Shown here: one piece after another, positions 21,096 through 32,770 of the stretch
Position numbering within the stretch: the stretch's first letter is position 1
Layout of the letters: each line of letters opens with the position of its first letter
Source of the DNA: Heloderma charlesbogerti
Taxonomy: Eukaryota > Chordata > Lepidosauria > Squamata > Helodermatidae
Length of the DNA: 64,000 bases
Reading direction: 5' to 3'
NCBI GenBank assembly: GCA_026122225.1
Contig: JANEZZ010000520.1
Span: 310,001 to 374,000, forward strand
Notes under the pieces: generated by a model
Databases searched by the model: none
Seen by the model: only the letters and a program-made list of their open reading frames with translations
What the model was told of the DNA's origin: nothing
Position numbers and translations under genes: made by a program

Positions 21096-21573
21096 ATTCA
21101 GGAAAGAAAATGAGGGACCTGGATTAAAAGGTGAGCTCAGGCATAACTCAGAGGCTTGGGTCTTTAGTTAGTCACTCTCAGTCCCAATTCTCCATTGATA
21201 CATTAGGAATAAAAGCAGTGCTTTTTTCTTGTGCGGTAGTGCTTGAGTTGAATGTGGGAGCTATTTCAGTTAGAAATAACATACATACACGCACATCAAA
21301 ATTTACACATCAGATACACCCATGTGAACTCGGCTGCAGAGGGGTAATGAGAAAAGATAGACAAGGAGAGGCTGTTGTCTCCTTTAGATTTTACAGACTA
21401 CTTGTCCTCTGCTCTGTAACTTTTTAAAACTTGAGAAGAAGTTGGAATAATGAAGCATGCCCAATGGACTTCTAAATGAGACACATATTTCATAGTATAT
21501 ATTGCAAACAAATTATTTCGTTAAGAAGCTTATATTTATATTGAAATGACAACTTTTCAAGGAGAGGAGCAAT

Positions 21574-21823
21574 TATATTTATTTATTTATTTATTGCATT
21601 TATACCCCGCCTTTCTCCCTCTCGCAAGGAACTCAAGGCGGCTTACATTATCCTCCTCCTCACCGTTGTATCCTCACAACAACAACCCTGTGAGGTAGGT
21701 TGGGCTGAGAGTCTGTGACTGGCCCAAAGTCACCCAGTGAGCTTCCATGGCCAAGTGGGGACTAGAACCCGGATCTCCCGGCTCCCAGTCCATCACTCTC
21801 ACCACTACACTACACTGGCTCTT
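21574..21823 (-). mobile_element. CORE-SINE (tRNA-headed, MIR-like), copy in intron 1
   Basis: On the minus strand: head with TAGTGTAGTGGTGAGAGTG (A box), GGTTCTAGTCC (B box), core with ACCTACCTCACAGGGTTGTT and GTGAGGATAC, and a tail GGCGGGGTATAAATGCAATA followed by AAATA repeats. The core is the MIR/CORE-SINE core. Confidence 0.88.
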
Positions 21824-22102
21824 ATTATACTTTTCTATTCGACCTTCAAAGCTGTCAACATCAAGGTATCACGACACTAAATGATTTTTACTTCAGGCAG
21901 TACAAAATTATAATACCCCAGTCAATGCAGAAGCATTACATATTTAGCTGAAATAGTATTAAGAGGGAGGAAAAAACTAACTGAAATCCAACCATTTGTA
22001 TGGTTTACACAATAGAAAGAGTTATACTTTTGAAAGTGAATTAAGATATCTAATTGCAGTGGCTTTTAAAAAATCTGAAATGGAAAGCAAAGGAGTTTTT
22101 AC

Positions 22103-22175
22103 CTTTCTGTTGGATACAGCAGATCATTAACAGTAGGGCCCATAACGGCACCCTCAGCCCACTACCAAACCCCAT
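22103..22175 (-). CDS. MUC5B-like: Mucin exon 1: start codon and signal peptide
   Basis: Encodes residues 1-24 plus one base (phase 1). The ATG at 22175-22173 has a strong context, with A at -3 and G at +4. The peptide starts MGFGSGLRVP and runs into a hydrophobic core, LWALLLMICC, as expected for a secreted mucin signal peptide. The exon ends at a GTAAAA donor. The start is chosen because a TATA box lies upstream and the phase fits exon 2. Cleavage probably falls near the exon 1/2 boundary. Confidence 0.82.
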
Positions 22176-22251
22176 CTTGAATGGAGTTTGGTGCAAAGAT
22201 ATTCAGCCAGGTTCTGGCCAGAAGGACTAGCTCACCTGCACTCTCAGAGAC

Positions 22252-22258
22252 TTATATA
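22252..22258 (-). promoter_or_regulatory. TATA box of the mucin gene
   Basis: On the minus strand the sequence reads GCTATATAAG, a good TATA box. Transcription would be expected to start about 25-30 bp downstream, near 22225, giving a 5' UTR of roughly 50 bases before the ATG at 22175. The position is inferred from spacing; no transcript evidence is available. Confidence 0.6.
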
Positions 22259-22299
22259 GCAGGAGATTTTGGCTATTTTCCCAGCTTGTTTGACAGGGT

Positions 22300-22767
22300 C
22301 TAACAAGGTGGGGCTGTGGGGATCTTGGTAGATGCAGAGGTAAATAGAGGATGCTCTTCCAGTTCCTTGGTGACTAGCCAAGCATGTTTGCCTTTGGGGA
22401 GGTGCATTATTTTTTTGTCAAGGTTCCTTCTAATAAAGGGAATCAGAAATGAATAGCAAAAAGCTAAGATTTCTTCCCCAGCAAAAGCCATTGAAGATCC
22501 TGGAAAAAAAAATGGTCAAGGATCTTTTGAGCCAGTATGTGGTTTTATGAATGACAGGCAGGTCACTGTTTAGGATTCTGGTTACAGTTAAGTGATGCCC
22601 GTCTCATCTGGCCAAAACCTCTCTTTCCTTGTTAGTTCTCAGAAGGAGTGGAAGCTTTTCACGTATAAGAAACCACTATAATTTGAGAACTCCTATTGTG
22701 CTTCTGAGTAAATCCTCTGGTAGAGGCTGATAGCAAGAAGAATTCCAGCAGTGTAGAATAACAACAT
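22300..22767. other. Upstream flank of the mucin gene
   Basis: Non-coding sequence just upstream of the TATA box. I see no clear further promoter elements or repeats here. Confidence 0.4.
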
Positions 22768-23485
22768 TCCTAGGGCCAGCCCTACTGTTAGGCAAAGTGA
22801 GATGACTGCCTCAAGTGGCGGATGCTGTGGCAGAGGGGGGCAGGAGAACAGTGGTAGCAGCCCCCCCCCCGGCATTGAGAGCCAATGTAGTGTAGTAGTT
22901 AGAGTGTTGGAATGGAACCTGGGAGATCCAGGTTTTAGTCTCCACTTGGTCATGATGAAGCTCACACAGACATTGGGCCAGTCACTGATTCTCAGCCTAA
23001 CCTACCTCACAGGGTTGCTGTGAGGATAAAATGGAGAGGAGGAGGACCATGTTAGGCACCTGTGGTTCCTTGCAAGAGGAAAAAAAGTGGGATATAAATG
23101 TAATAATAAATAAATACATTTCCATTGTCCTGAGCCAGTGCCACAGCAGTGGTGATGCTTGCTTGTTGCTGGTGCCATGGATGGGTGATGCTTCTTGGGC
23201 AGGCTGGCTGCTTTGATTTCTCTCAATGTGCCACAGACAGTGCCACTGGAGAAGGCCCTTGACTATGTGAGTAGGCAGAGAGTCCCCACACTCCAGCAGC
23301 CATCGCTCTGCTCATGTAATGCAAGCTGTTGTTGCCGTCCTCAAGTGCTGCAGAGGATGTTGCCTCCTTGCCAGTATTGCCAGTAAGATTCAAAGGCCAG
23401 TCCAGTTAGCTTCTGTGAATGTAATCGGGTGGGGCATCGTCTTGTTCTTCGCCTCAGGCAGCAGAACATACTGGGCCAGCGCTGA
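22768..23485. mobile_element. hAT-like element of the CAGGGCCGGCC family, with SINE insertion
   Basis: Left end TAGGGCCAGCCCTACTG and right end CTGGGCCAGCGCTG resemble the termini of the element at 1658-2139, and GCCTCAGGCAGCAG matches its interior. A CORE-SINE is inserted at 22876-23116. No target duplication could be confirmed. Confidence 0.55.
22876..23116 (+). mobile_element. CORE-SINE
   Basis: GAGCCAATGTAGTGTAGTAG head, GGTTTTAGTCTCC B box, core ACCTACCTCACAGGGTTGCT, tail GTGGGATATAAATGTAATAA. Diverged from the other copies. Confidence 0.88.
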
Positions 23486-23644
23486 TATGGTTTATGCCTG
23501 TTATTTTGTAATATTTTTAACATATGTGACCCTTCACTAACCATAGGGTTGTCAGCTCTTGAAATCAAAAATTCTGGCACCTTCCTTGAAGCTGATATGT
23601 GGACACTTTGGGTCAGAAAGCAGAACCCAGAGTGAGTTTGTTGG

Positions 23645-24092
23645 TGGAGTCAAGAGCATAGGAACATATAAGAACATAAGAAGACCCAAGCTGGATCAGA
23701 CCAAGGGTCCATCTAGTCCAGCATTCTGTTCACACAGTGGCCAGCCAGCTGCCCTAAGGAAGCCCTCAAGAAGGGCATGAGTACAAGAGCACCCTCCCAC
23801 CCGTGTTCCCCAGCTACTGGTGTACATAAGCATACCACCTCCAGTACTGGCTAGTAGACATTTATAGCCTTATCCTCCATGAATTTGTCTAAACCCCTTT
23901 TAAAGCCATCCACATTGGTGGCCATCACTATGCCTTGTCGTAGCGAATTCCATAGTTTAACTGTGTGCTGTGTGAAGAAATACTTCCTTTTATCTGTCCT
24001 GAATCTCCCACCAATCAGCTTAATGGGATGACCCCATTCGGTTCTAGTATTATAAGAGTGGGTCTTGGGATGGTGTTCAGTCCCTTTTCTAA
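23645..24092 (-). pseudogene. CR1/L3 ORF2 end and 3' region
   Basis: The minus strand encodes GRFRTDKRKYFFTQHTVKLW and then FKRGLDKFMEDKA, the ORF2 C-terminus of CR1-clade LINEs. The 3' region reads CTAGATGGACCCTTGGTCTG and ends near TTATGTTCTTATATG. The open piece is 84 codons (23851-24105). Confidence 0.75.
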
Positions 24093-24916
24093 TAACTGGC
24101 CCCAAAACAACAACAAAAACCTTGGCCGGGTCAGTTTTTCTTCCTGGTCAGTTAACTATCCTATTACTTATTAGGTGAGCTGGTGTGTTGCCATGGAAAG
24201 TTTATGGACATTTTAACAGCTTAGGGTGTATGTGTCAGCAAGGCCATGTTGATAAACAGTGTGTGTGTTGGGGGGGGGGACCAGCACCCCCCCCACCCCT
24301 TTTAATAATGTGTTTTATTCCTTTCATTTTCATTGTTCACTGCTCTGGAATCTGTTTAGATGTGGAGCAGTATATAAAAGTTGTAAATAAATAAAATAAA
24401 TAATATCTGAAAGAAATATGAAAAGTCAGTTTGGATGGGATAAATACTTCTCACAAAACCTAAGCAAAGGAGGAGTTTGATGTTGTTGGCAGAAATGTGA
24501 GATAGAAACCGCAGCCCTCTGAGAAGACACCCCAAGAGATAGAGAGCTGGGATAGGGTGCCTAGAGGCAGGGTGAAAAAGGAAGGGTGACAGAGTGGACA
24601 GTGGGCCAAGGGCCAGGGAGATAGAGAATGTAGCAGGCCTAGGACTGAGGAAGAGATGGGTAGAGGAGTTGCAGATTAGAGGAAAAGAAGAGATCAGCAT
24701 AAACAGAGCTTGGGGGGTGGGGTGGCTAACATCCATCACAGCCAATTCAGGCACAGGAGAGGCTGTGGGCAGGAAGGGAATGGACAGCCAAGGGAACTTT
24801 GTAGGTTACGTGAACTCCAGAGGCAAAGCGTACTAATGTCAAAGAAGGGGTGGGGAGGGTGAAATGTTACACTTTAATTTGAGTTAATTAATGGAGAGAG
24901 CAATCGGGGGGGGGAG
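24093..24916. other. Intergenic, no gene recognised
   Basis: Purine-rich stretches and a short AAAT tract near 24385. Open frames on both strands are compositionally biased and have no recognisable domain. Confidence 0.45.
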
Positions 24917-25342
24917 GCTGCCTCCGAACTCGGAGGCGACCGCCCATCCACTGCAGGGCGAGAGGAGTGGTGAGGAGCAGATCTCCTCTGTGCTCCCACT
25001 GCACTGCTTTCACAGGTAGGCAGCTGATTTCAGCTGTCTAGCTGCAGGACCTCGGAGTGTGGGTTGGGGAGGCCAGACGACACATAGGAAGTGTCATACC
25101 GGCACTTCCAAACCTTCCACCCCAGCCTGCCCCCAGGTACGCCCTGTTTCCCCTGCTCCACCCTGCTCTTATGAGCACGGAGCACAGGGCCAATCTGTGC
25201 TACCAACGAGATGGTGCAGGAGGGGGTGGAGGGCAGTTCTCCAGGAACCGATCTCGGAGCACGGGCTCTGAAGTCAGTTCCCAGGAACCGGCCAGTCCTT
25301 TGGCCATCCAGCCGCTGACTAGCGGCCATAGGATTGTGCCCC
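24917..25342 (+). repeat. 420-bp dispersed repeat, copy B
   Basis: Partner of 17289-17710: AGGCGACCGCCCATCCA, GACGACACATAGGAAGTGTC, TCGGAGCACGGGCTCTGAAG and GCGGCCATAGGATTGTGCC follow in the same order. Confidence 0.75.
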
Positions 25343-25625
25343 AAGTCTTTGGCTATAGGTCTGTAGTATCTCCCCCAAACACCTTTTGTTTGTTTGTTTT
25401 GCTCTTTGAGTTTTGGAAGGAGAAATGATAATAAACTCTGCCCCTGATGGCCTGGTGCTCCACCTTGCAGCATTAAGGGGGCATATAACCTGTTGAGGTG
25501 GACCTAAATTGGCAAAAGGAGACAACTCACCCCCTTGCTGTGGCCCAGAGACCTGCTCCTGATACTAACAGTGTGCAAGCTTCTGGAGCTACACCAACCC
25601 ATATCTCACTTTGATGCTACTAAAG

Positions 25626-25674
<49 letters not shown>

Positions 25675-25679
25675 ATCTA
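25626..25679 (+). repeat. TATC microsatellite, 5' of BovB copy 1
   Basis: About twelve CTAT units ending CTATCATCTA. A further CTATCATCTATCTATC follows the BovB copy at 27736, so the LINE inserted into the microsatellite. Confidence 0.95.
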
Positions 25680-27735
25680 CCTAAATCATATCCCTTATGA
25701 ATATACAGTGGAGGTGAGGAATAGATTTCAGGGATTAGACCTGATAGACAGAGTGCCTGAGGAACTATAGACAGAGGTCCGTAACATTGTTCAGGAGGCA
25801 GCAACTCAATCCATCCCAAAGAAAAGGAAATGCAAGAAAGCCAAGTGGCTGTCTGACGAGGCTTTACAAGTAGCTGAGGAAAGAAGGGAAGCGAAAAGCA
25901 AGGGAGAAAGGGGAAGATATATCCAACTGAATGCAGAGTTCCAGAGAATAGCAAGGAGAGACAAGAAGGCCTTCTTAAATGAACAATGCAAGGAAATCGA
26001 GGAAAACAACAGAATGGGAAAGACTAGAGATCTCTTCAAGAAAATCAGAGATCTCAAGAGAACGTTTTGTGCAAAGTCGGGCATGATAAAGGACAAAGAA
26101 GGCAGGGACATAACAGAAGCAGATGAGATTAAGAAGAGGTGGAAAGAATACACAGAAGAACTATACAGGAAAGATCTGAATGTCCCTGATAGCCATGATA
26201 GTGCGGTCACTGAACTTGAGCCGGACATCCTCGAGAGTGAAGTCAAGTGGGCCTTAGGAAGCATTACTAACAACAAAGCTAGCGGAGATGACAGTATTCC
26301 AGCCGAGCTATTTAAAATCCTCAAAGATGATGCTGTTAAAGTGCTGCATTCAATATGCCAACAAATTTGGAACACTCAACAATGGCCGCAAGTCTGGAAA
26401 AGGTCAGTTTACAGTCCAATTCCAAAGAAGGGCAATGCCAAAGAGTGTTCAAACTATCGCACAATTGCGCTCATTTCACATGCCAGCAAGGTGATGCTCA
26501 AAATCCTACAAGCTAGGTTCAGCAGTATGCGAACCGAGAACTACTGGAAGTACAAGCTGGGTTTTGAAGAGGCAGAGGAACTAGAGATCAAATCGCCAAC
26601 ATTCGCTGCATCATGGAGAAAACAAGAGAATTCCAGAAAAATGTCTATTTCTGCTTCATTGACTACACTAAAGCCTTTGATTGTGTGGATCACAACAAAC
26701 TCTGGCAAATTCTTAAAGTGATGGGAGTACCAGACCACCTTACCTGTCTCCTGAGAAACTTGTACGAGGGTCAAGAAGCAACAGTAAGAACCAGACATGG
26801 AACAACCAAGTGGTTCAAAATTGGGAAAGGAGTACGACAACGCTGCATATTGTCACCCTGCTTATTTAACTCATATGCAGAGTACATCATGAGAAATGCC
26901 GGGTTGGATGAATCACAGGTCGGAATTAAGATTGCCGGGAGAATTATCAACAATCTCCGATATGCAGATGATACCACTCTAATGGCAGAAAGCGAAGAGG
27001 ATCTAAAGAGCCTCTTGTTGAGGGTGAAAGAGGAGAGTGCAAAAGCTGGTTTGAAACTCAACATTAAAAAAATGGCATCTGGCCCCATCACTTCCTGGCA
27101 TATAGAAGGGGAAGAAATGGAAGCAGTGACAGATTTTACTTTCTTGGGCTCCAAGATCACGGCAGATGGTGACTGTAGCCATGAAATTAAAAGACACTTG
27201 CTCCTTGGGAGGAAAGCTATGGCAAACCTAGACAGCATAGTCAGAAGCAGAGACATCACCTTGCCGACAAAGGTTCGTCTAATCAAAGCTATGGTTTTCC
27301 CAGTAGCAATGTATGGCTGTGAGAGCTGGACTATAAGGAAGGCTGAGCGCCGAAGAATTGATGCTTTCGAACTGTGGTGCTGGAGAAGACTCTTACAAGT
27401 CCCCTGGACTGCAAGGAGGTCAAATCAGTCAATCCTAAAGGAAATCAACCCTGAGTGCTCATTGGAAGGACAGATACTGAAGCTGAAGCTGAAATATTTT
27501 GGCCACCTAATGTGAAGACAAAACTCTCTGGAAAAGACCCTGATGCTGGGAAAGACTGAAGGCAAAAGGAGAAGGGGACGGCAGAGGATGAGATGGCTAG
27601 ATAGCATCACCAATGCAAAGAATATGAACTTGAGCACACTCTGGGAGAGAGCGCAGGACAGGAAGGCCTGGCGTGCTATGGTCCATGGGGTCACGAAGAG
27701 TCGGACACGACTGAACGACTGAACAACAACAACAC
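25680..27735 (+). mobile_element. BovB (RTE) LINE, 5'-truncated copy
   Basis: Begins within ORF2 after the endonuclease and runs to the 3' end CGACTGAACAACAACAAC. CTATCATCTA is present on both sides (25670-25679 and 27736-27745), a 10-bp target duplication. Very similar along its length to the copy at 43756-46957. BovB is a non-LTR retrotransposon shared by squamates and ruminants through horizontal transfer. Confidence 0.93.
25694..27722 (+). pseudogene. BovB reverse transcriptase ORF, inactive
   Basis: Encodes the reverse transcriptase domain: NYRTIALISHASKVMLK, FIDYTKAFDCVDHNKLW, ILSPCLFNSYAEYIMRNAG and the catalytic YADD (codons near 26959), then the C-terminal WRRLLQVPWTARRSNQSIL. Breaks against copy 2: an in-frame TAG near 25768, a one-base loss near 26517 that shifts the frame, a 9-bp in-frame loss near 27070, and a TGA near 27513. 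The endonuclease is missing. Not functional. Confidence 0.92.
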
Positions 27736-27754
27736 CTATCATCTATCTATCGTA

Positions 27755-28215
27755 TTTTATGCCTCCCAGCCCCCCCACCCCTGGCTCTCAGAGCAGCTTA
27801 CAATCAATCAGTAAAATAAGACCATCCCTGCCTGCAGGTTTACAATCTAAAAATACATGACTTGCAAGGAAAAGTGGCCAGTGGTTGCCCCAAGGCTCTG
27901 GAATTCCCTTCCCAGGGAGGCAAGAGTGGCACCCTCCTTGGTATGTTTCCACAGGCAGGCAAAAACTTTTTTGTTTTGGCAGGTCTTTGGGGATAGAAAG
28001 TTTGGATCTGTGAGAATATGATGGATTGGTACTATTGTTTATATTGTTTTTTTAAAATTCTGATATTTTATACAATTTTAATATTATTGATGATTTAATT
28101 ATATTTTTAACTTTTGTATATTTCTATTTATATGTTTAGCTGAACAAGTTTTTAATAGTGTAAAACTGCCTTGAGTCCCAGTATTGGGGAAAAAGGCTGG
28201 ATGATGATGATGATG
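27755..28215 (+). mobile_element. L2-like 3' fragments
   Basis: 27870-28215 reads LWNSLPREARVAPSLVCFHRQ and then FLFWQVFGD, the ORF2 end of L2 LINEs, with an AAACTGCCTTGAGTCCC and GATGATGATG tail. A short antisense tail-type piece precedes it at 27755-27862. Confidence 0.68.
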
Positions 28216-29425
28216 TGGGAAAAGGAAAAACAAATTTGGCAGGGCTGATGGAATGGCCCTGCTTCACTTCTTATATCCTGGGGTGGGGGGAGTGGAGTGG
28301 CTTAGAGTCCAGTTCAGAAGTTAGCCCACAGGGGTGACTTCAATGCTTATGAGTGTCAATGTTTATCTGTTTGGTCCAAAATGTGGGCATCTCTGTAGCA
28401 TGTCCCTGTAGATATCTCATCAAAGCTCAGTTGAACAGTCATTGTCTGAACTACGGCTAGAATTTCTTGAAGCAAGACTTTATGATGTCAAGTGCAATAA
28501 ACAAGCCCTGCTTATCAGAAAATTGTGCCTGAATACAGACAGATCATATACCTGCCAGAAAACCAATAAATACTATAAGAGAATAGAGGTATTTGAGAAT
28601 GAAGGCATTAGAGCAAATAGACCAACACAGATCTATTTGCTCAAATACTTCAGGGAGACTTTGCTGATACTATTTATTGGCTTTTCTAGAAATTGGTTGT
28701 TTTCAGCTGGGATGTGGTTTTTTTTTTTCCTGTCTGGGAATCAGTTACTGTGAATATTTTGAGAAGGTTCTCTCTGCCCGTCTCTTTTATAGGCTCTTTT
28801 TTCTTGGAATATATTTTCAGAACTCATATGAAACATTGCTTTATGGCTATATGTATGAATAAAGGAGACCAAAAAGGTTCCTGTGATTTACAAAGGGGTC
28901 TTCCTGAGTATGTCTTCTCCTCATTCTCCTCATCCTCCTTCTTCTTTGGACTTTTATTGGACCACATGTTAGGATGTTCAGACTGTATATGTTCAGTATT
29001 CTTAAGTTTTTGTATATGAGGTAGAATTTCCATGATGAATATGCCATTTTGAAACAGGTTAGTAACATTACATGTTATCTTATAGCCTATGAGCAGCGCA
29101 TGGGAGGAGGAGAGGGAATTGAGGAGAGGGCATGTTTGTCAGGGAAAAAATGAAGGAAAGGCTCAGACAGAAGATGGATGAGAAAAGTAATGGGCAGGGA
29201 GGGTGATTGTGGGGATGATGGTTAGATGGGAAGGGGAAGGTGGGCTTGGGTTTTGGATTTTGTGGGGGAAAGTGAGATCTAGGTTAGGAGGAAGGAGGAG
29301 AGGGGGGGAATAGAATGTGAGATAGGAAGGAGGGGACAAAGTGGGGCTGGGGTTAGGATTGTGTAGGGGAGAGAGGTAAAGAAGTGACAATCGCAGCATG
29401 GTGGAAGAGATTCTCCCATTGTTTT
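28216..29425. other. Intergenic, no gene recognised
   Basis: Unique-looking or heavily decayed sequence, with a G-rich strand asymmetry from 29100 to 29390. Open frames here show no domain. Confidence 0.45.
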
Positions 29426-29638
29426 AGGGTGCTTCCAGACATGGCTTTTATTGTCCAATTGCCCTACCTCATTTTGCAGACAGTCCAGACATCATCTACA
29501 TGTAACTCTCCCATGTTTTCCCACCACTTCTTCTGTCTTTTTTCTTACCACAGAAATATTGCTAAGGTGGGAAAGACAGAATAATTGCAGAATGCCTTTT
29601 CTTTGGAGTGCTAGGAGCTGTCCATCTGGAAGCACCCT
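29426..29638. mobile_element. MITE with AGGGTGCTTCCAGAC termini
   Basis: AGGGTGCTTCCAGAC at the left and ATCTGGAAGCACCCT at the right are inverted copies; 213 bp, non-coding. Confidence 0.72.
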
Positions 29639-31440
29639 CAGTCTGCTGATTGGATGAGGGGTGTGGTGTTGTATGCATGACTACTTATTCTCCAAAACTT
29701 TGGCTGCAGGTTGCTAATGAGGTTGGACTGGTTCTTCATTACATGATTATAGTCTGGAAAGGTATAATTGGATTTGAAATTACTGGATTATCTTTCCAGA
29801 ATGTTTTTGTGATCCTGCAACTGAGCATTTTCTTTCATTTTGCCACCCATCGGTGTTTATTGTGTTTTGATCATTTCCCAATATCACTCAATCATATATA
29901 TCATATATATCTAATATATGAAACATGGTGATGCCCTCTTTTAAGAATTGCCTCTTGCCAGTCTGGGTTATACCCTCTGTTCAGGTGGGTTGTACCATTA
30001 GTGTCCGTTGCAGTGTGGTTTACGCCTTCTTTGGCTTCTCTGTTGCATCTCTAATTTCCAAAACAAGTACTATTATGTAGGTTTTATTTCAAGCTTATGC
30101 CTTGATTTGGTGTTATTATTTTCTGGGAAAAATGCAGCTCCTATCATAGGCTATTCAAGGGAACCAGTAGTCGTCCCCCCACTCAGCCATTCAGTTATGC
30201 CTATTTGTGTCATTGCTCTTCTTGTCCCAAACCATGAGCTATCTTCCTTCCTTCTTATCTATTTTATTTAGATCCCATTCATCTTTAAAAGAGCAGCATA
30301 GAGGTAGGTTATGCTGAAAAGTGGGGACTTGCCCAAGGTGAGCTTATTAGCTGAATGGGGATTTGAATCCACATCTCTCAATCCAGACATGGCACTCTAC
30401 AGTAATACTCCCAACAGTCTCCCAACAGGAGATATACTGCTAATGATGCCATAGGGTTACTACTTTCTCTTTTATTAACATCTGGATCCTATGCAGGTTT
30501 ACTCTACAATTATTAATAAGGAGCTCAGTGGGACTTCCTCCAGATTAAGAGTGCAACCTGAATTCAGAACACTTCATTTACCCTCTGCTCTGCCAGCAAG
30601 AGCCAAGTAGGGTGAAAGGTAGACAGAGGTGATTTTGTCTGTGTTTAAAATAATTTAAAAAAGCAGCTCAACAGGTCTCTGAGCTTGTCTAGCTGACTTA
30701 CCTTTTGGTGAGTGGAGAGGGGACTGGAGAGGCCATAGGCTACTCTGTATAATGGCCTCTCCTCTCCTGTCCTCTCTGACCAGCATATCCCCTTTTCTCC
30801 CACTCTGACTTTGTAAGAGAAGCTTTCTGTGGTGGCTGGGAGGGGGTGGGGGAGGGAAGATCCATGACAAACCTCCTCCTCCACTCTTGTAGCTCTGTCT
30901 AGGGGCATGGAGCAGGAGATTCATAGCATCCTATGGCACTGCAGATGCTGTCAAGGGGATATAGGATTGCTCTCTAAGGGTGCAATCCCATGGCCCCTAG
31001 AAGGACCATAGAATACTAGGGATTCCACCCTCCGAGGTCAGAGGCACCACTCCAACCTTGGAAGGGGGAATTGGAGATCCCCCCCTCCCCATCGCAGCCA
31101 GTGCAGAAAGAATCGTGTCGGCTGCCCTCCAAGGTCAGGAAATCAACCTCAGAGAGAGGGAAAAGGGGGCATTTCAGTAGGTGGGGAGGGGAGGAGACTG
31201 TAGACGCCAAGATACGAGCTATCCTGAGCCTCTTCTGGCCTCCTTCCCGCCCCCTCTGCAGCCATGTATTAATTCAATGATGTAGGTCCCAAACTTTTTT
31301 TAAAAATTGTTTTCAAATGTGACAGCTTTTTGCTTCCCCCTTCCTCCTACTATTATATTGTAAGTCAGTATAACAACTTCTGAACTATAATTTTAAAAAA
31401 ATCAACTTTATTTTGGGGAGGGGAACAACACTTCTTCTTC
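29639..31440. other. Intergenic with decayed repeats
   Basis: A decayed CCTATGCAGGTTTACTC repeat piece lies at 30484-30560. 30925-31270 holds AGGGTGCAATCCCATGG and GC-rich sequence resembling the 420-bp repeat family. No gene is recognised. Confidence 0.4.
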
Positions 31441-31445
31441 AAACA

Positions 31446-31468
31446 AGAAAGAAAGAAAGAAAGAAAGA
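31446..31468 (+). repeat. GAAA microsatellite
   Basis: Five GAAA units. Confidence 0.9.
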
Positions 31469-32269
31469 GGAAGAAGAAAACAACAAGAAAGCATGCACAG
31501 ATTCCCATGGATTTGGATAAAAATTCCTAATAATTTCTTCATTCCATTGAGTTCCGGACTACAAACATCACAGCTTGTATCAAGGCTAACAATTACATTT
31601 GTACTGTTCTATTTACTTGTCAGAAGCACGATATGAACTTAATACTTATAGCCTATACATAGTATTTGTATCCTCTTGTCTTGTGAGCCAGCTGGGAATT
31701 GTTCTTACAACATCCTTACTCCGACAATGTAGATACTTATCACTTGCTGCAAATAATTCTGCTGGCACGAAGAGCCAGGAAACTGCACTGTGCGCAGGTA
31801 ATCTCTCCAGTGACGAATGTTCATGTTTCTGTGACCAGTTTAATATTTGGAATAACACAAGGCCATAGCATGATTCTGACCTCTATGTGGGTTGCTGGAG
31901 GGTTAGATGAATGGCAAAATGCCTTTCTGGGATGAGGAAGAGGCAAGTATAGTACCTTGACCCTAAGATTCATAAGTATTATAGGAGAGGTTGATAAGGG
32001 GTGAAGAAAAGGGTGCTTTTCCTCACTGTTATATTGAGGGAATGAAAAAACTTCGGTCTTTAACAGAGAAGTGTGCTTTATTAGGATAAGCAGTCTGCAA
32101 ATATAGTGTCCTGATCTGTATGAGGATGACTCTGCAAGGACACAGGAGGGAGCAAGTAAAACCCACTAAAACTTATCCTAGTGGCTGTTTGTACACGTTG
32201 CAAAACTCACCTTGGTTACAGGCCTGGTGTGAAGAGAAGAAGAATATTGCTTGTGATATTTACTCATTT
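31469..32269. other. Intergenic, no gene recognised
   Basis: Open frames at 31599-31935 have no recognisable domain or splice structure. Confidence 0.4.
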
Positions 32270-32770
32270 TTAAGGTTTTATTTTAAGCATTTTTATTCCA
32301 CTTTTCAGGTCCACAACCTTCCAAAGTGGTTCACAAAATCTGAATTGATACAGTGTCAATCCATTTGTATGTTGGACAATCAAAAACAAACAACACACAA
32401 ACAAATAAAGCCCGCACATCCCGCAAAAGCCTGGGCGAGGCAAAAAAAAAGTGTTTCCCTGGTACTGAAAAAATAACAGAGATGCTAGCAGGTGAGCTTC
32501 CTTGGAGAGCGAGTTCAAAGGCAGGGAGCCACAACAGAAAAGGACCTATCCTGGGTCACTAGTTTGTCTCAGGTGGTTCTGGGACCTTCAGGAGGGCCTC
32601 TAAGGAAGATCTTAGTACACAGGCAGATTCATGTGGAATGAGATTGTCCTTAAGTATCTTGGTCCTAAGTTGTTTAGGGCTTTGACAGTCAACTCAAAAC
32701 CAGCACCTTGATTAAGCCCAGAAACAGAATGGGAGCCACTGAACCTGTTTCAAGACTAGTGAGAAGCATA
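32270..32770 (-). mobile_element. Dispersed LINE-type 3' repeat
   Basis: TTTCAGGTCCACAACCTTCC, then AGGGAGCCACAACAGAAAAG and GTTTAGGGCTTTGACAGTCA and GGGAGCCACTGAACC follow the same scheme as 14132-14520. Strongly decayed. Confidence 0.5.

Larger units (their letters stand above)
949..22175 (-). other. MUC5B-like: Gel-forming mucin gene, 5' part (11 exons)
   Basis: Secreted gel-forming mucin, a large cysteine-rich glycoprotein that multimerises through its N-terminal VWD domains in the secretory pathway and builds mucus gel. Eleven exons read right to left and join into 477 residues without a stop. In order they give a signal peptide (about 1-24), a short linker, VWD1 (about 57-240, with a CGLC motif at 186-189), C8 (about 242-312), TIL (about 313-370), a VWC-like stretch and the start of VWD2 (from about 408). 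The phases across the junctions (1,1,2,0,1,0,1,1,2,0,0) all agree, so the gene looks intact here. The CSTWG, CNYVF and STYDEK stretches match MUC5-type mucins better than MUC2 or MUC6. VWD2 onward, the PTS repeats and the C-terminus lie beyond the left edge. MUC5B versus MUC5AC is uncertain. Confidence 0.9.

Noticed and set aside
25806..26375. 189-codon minus-strand frame, and its counterpart at 45014-45598
   Set aside because: Antisense shadows of the BovB reverse transcriptase; they are alike only because the two LINE copies are alike.
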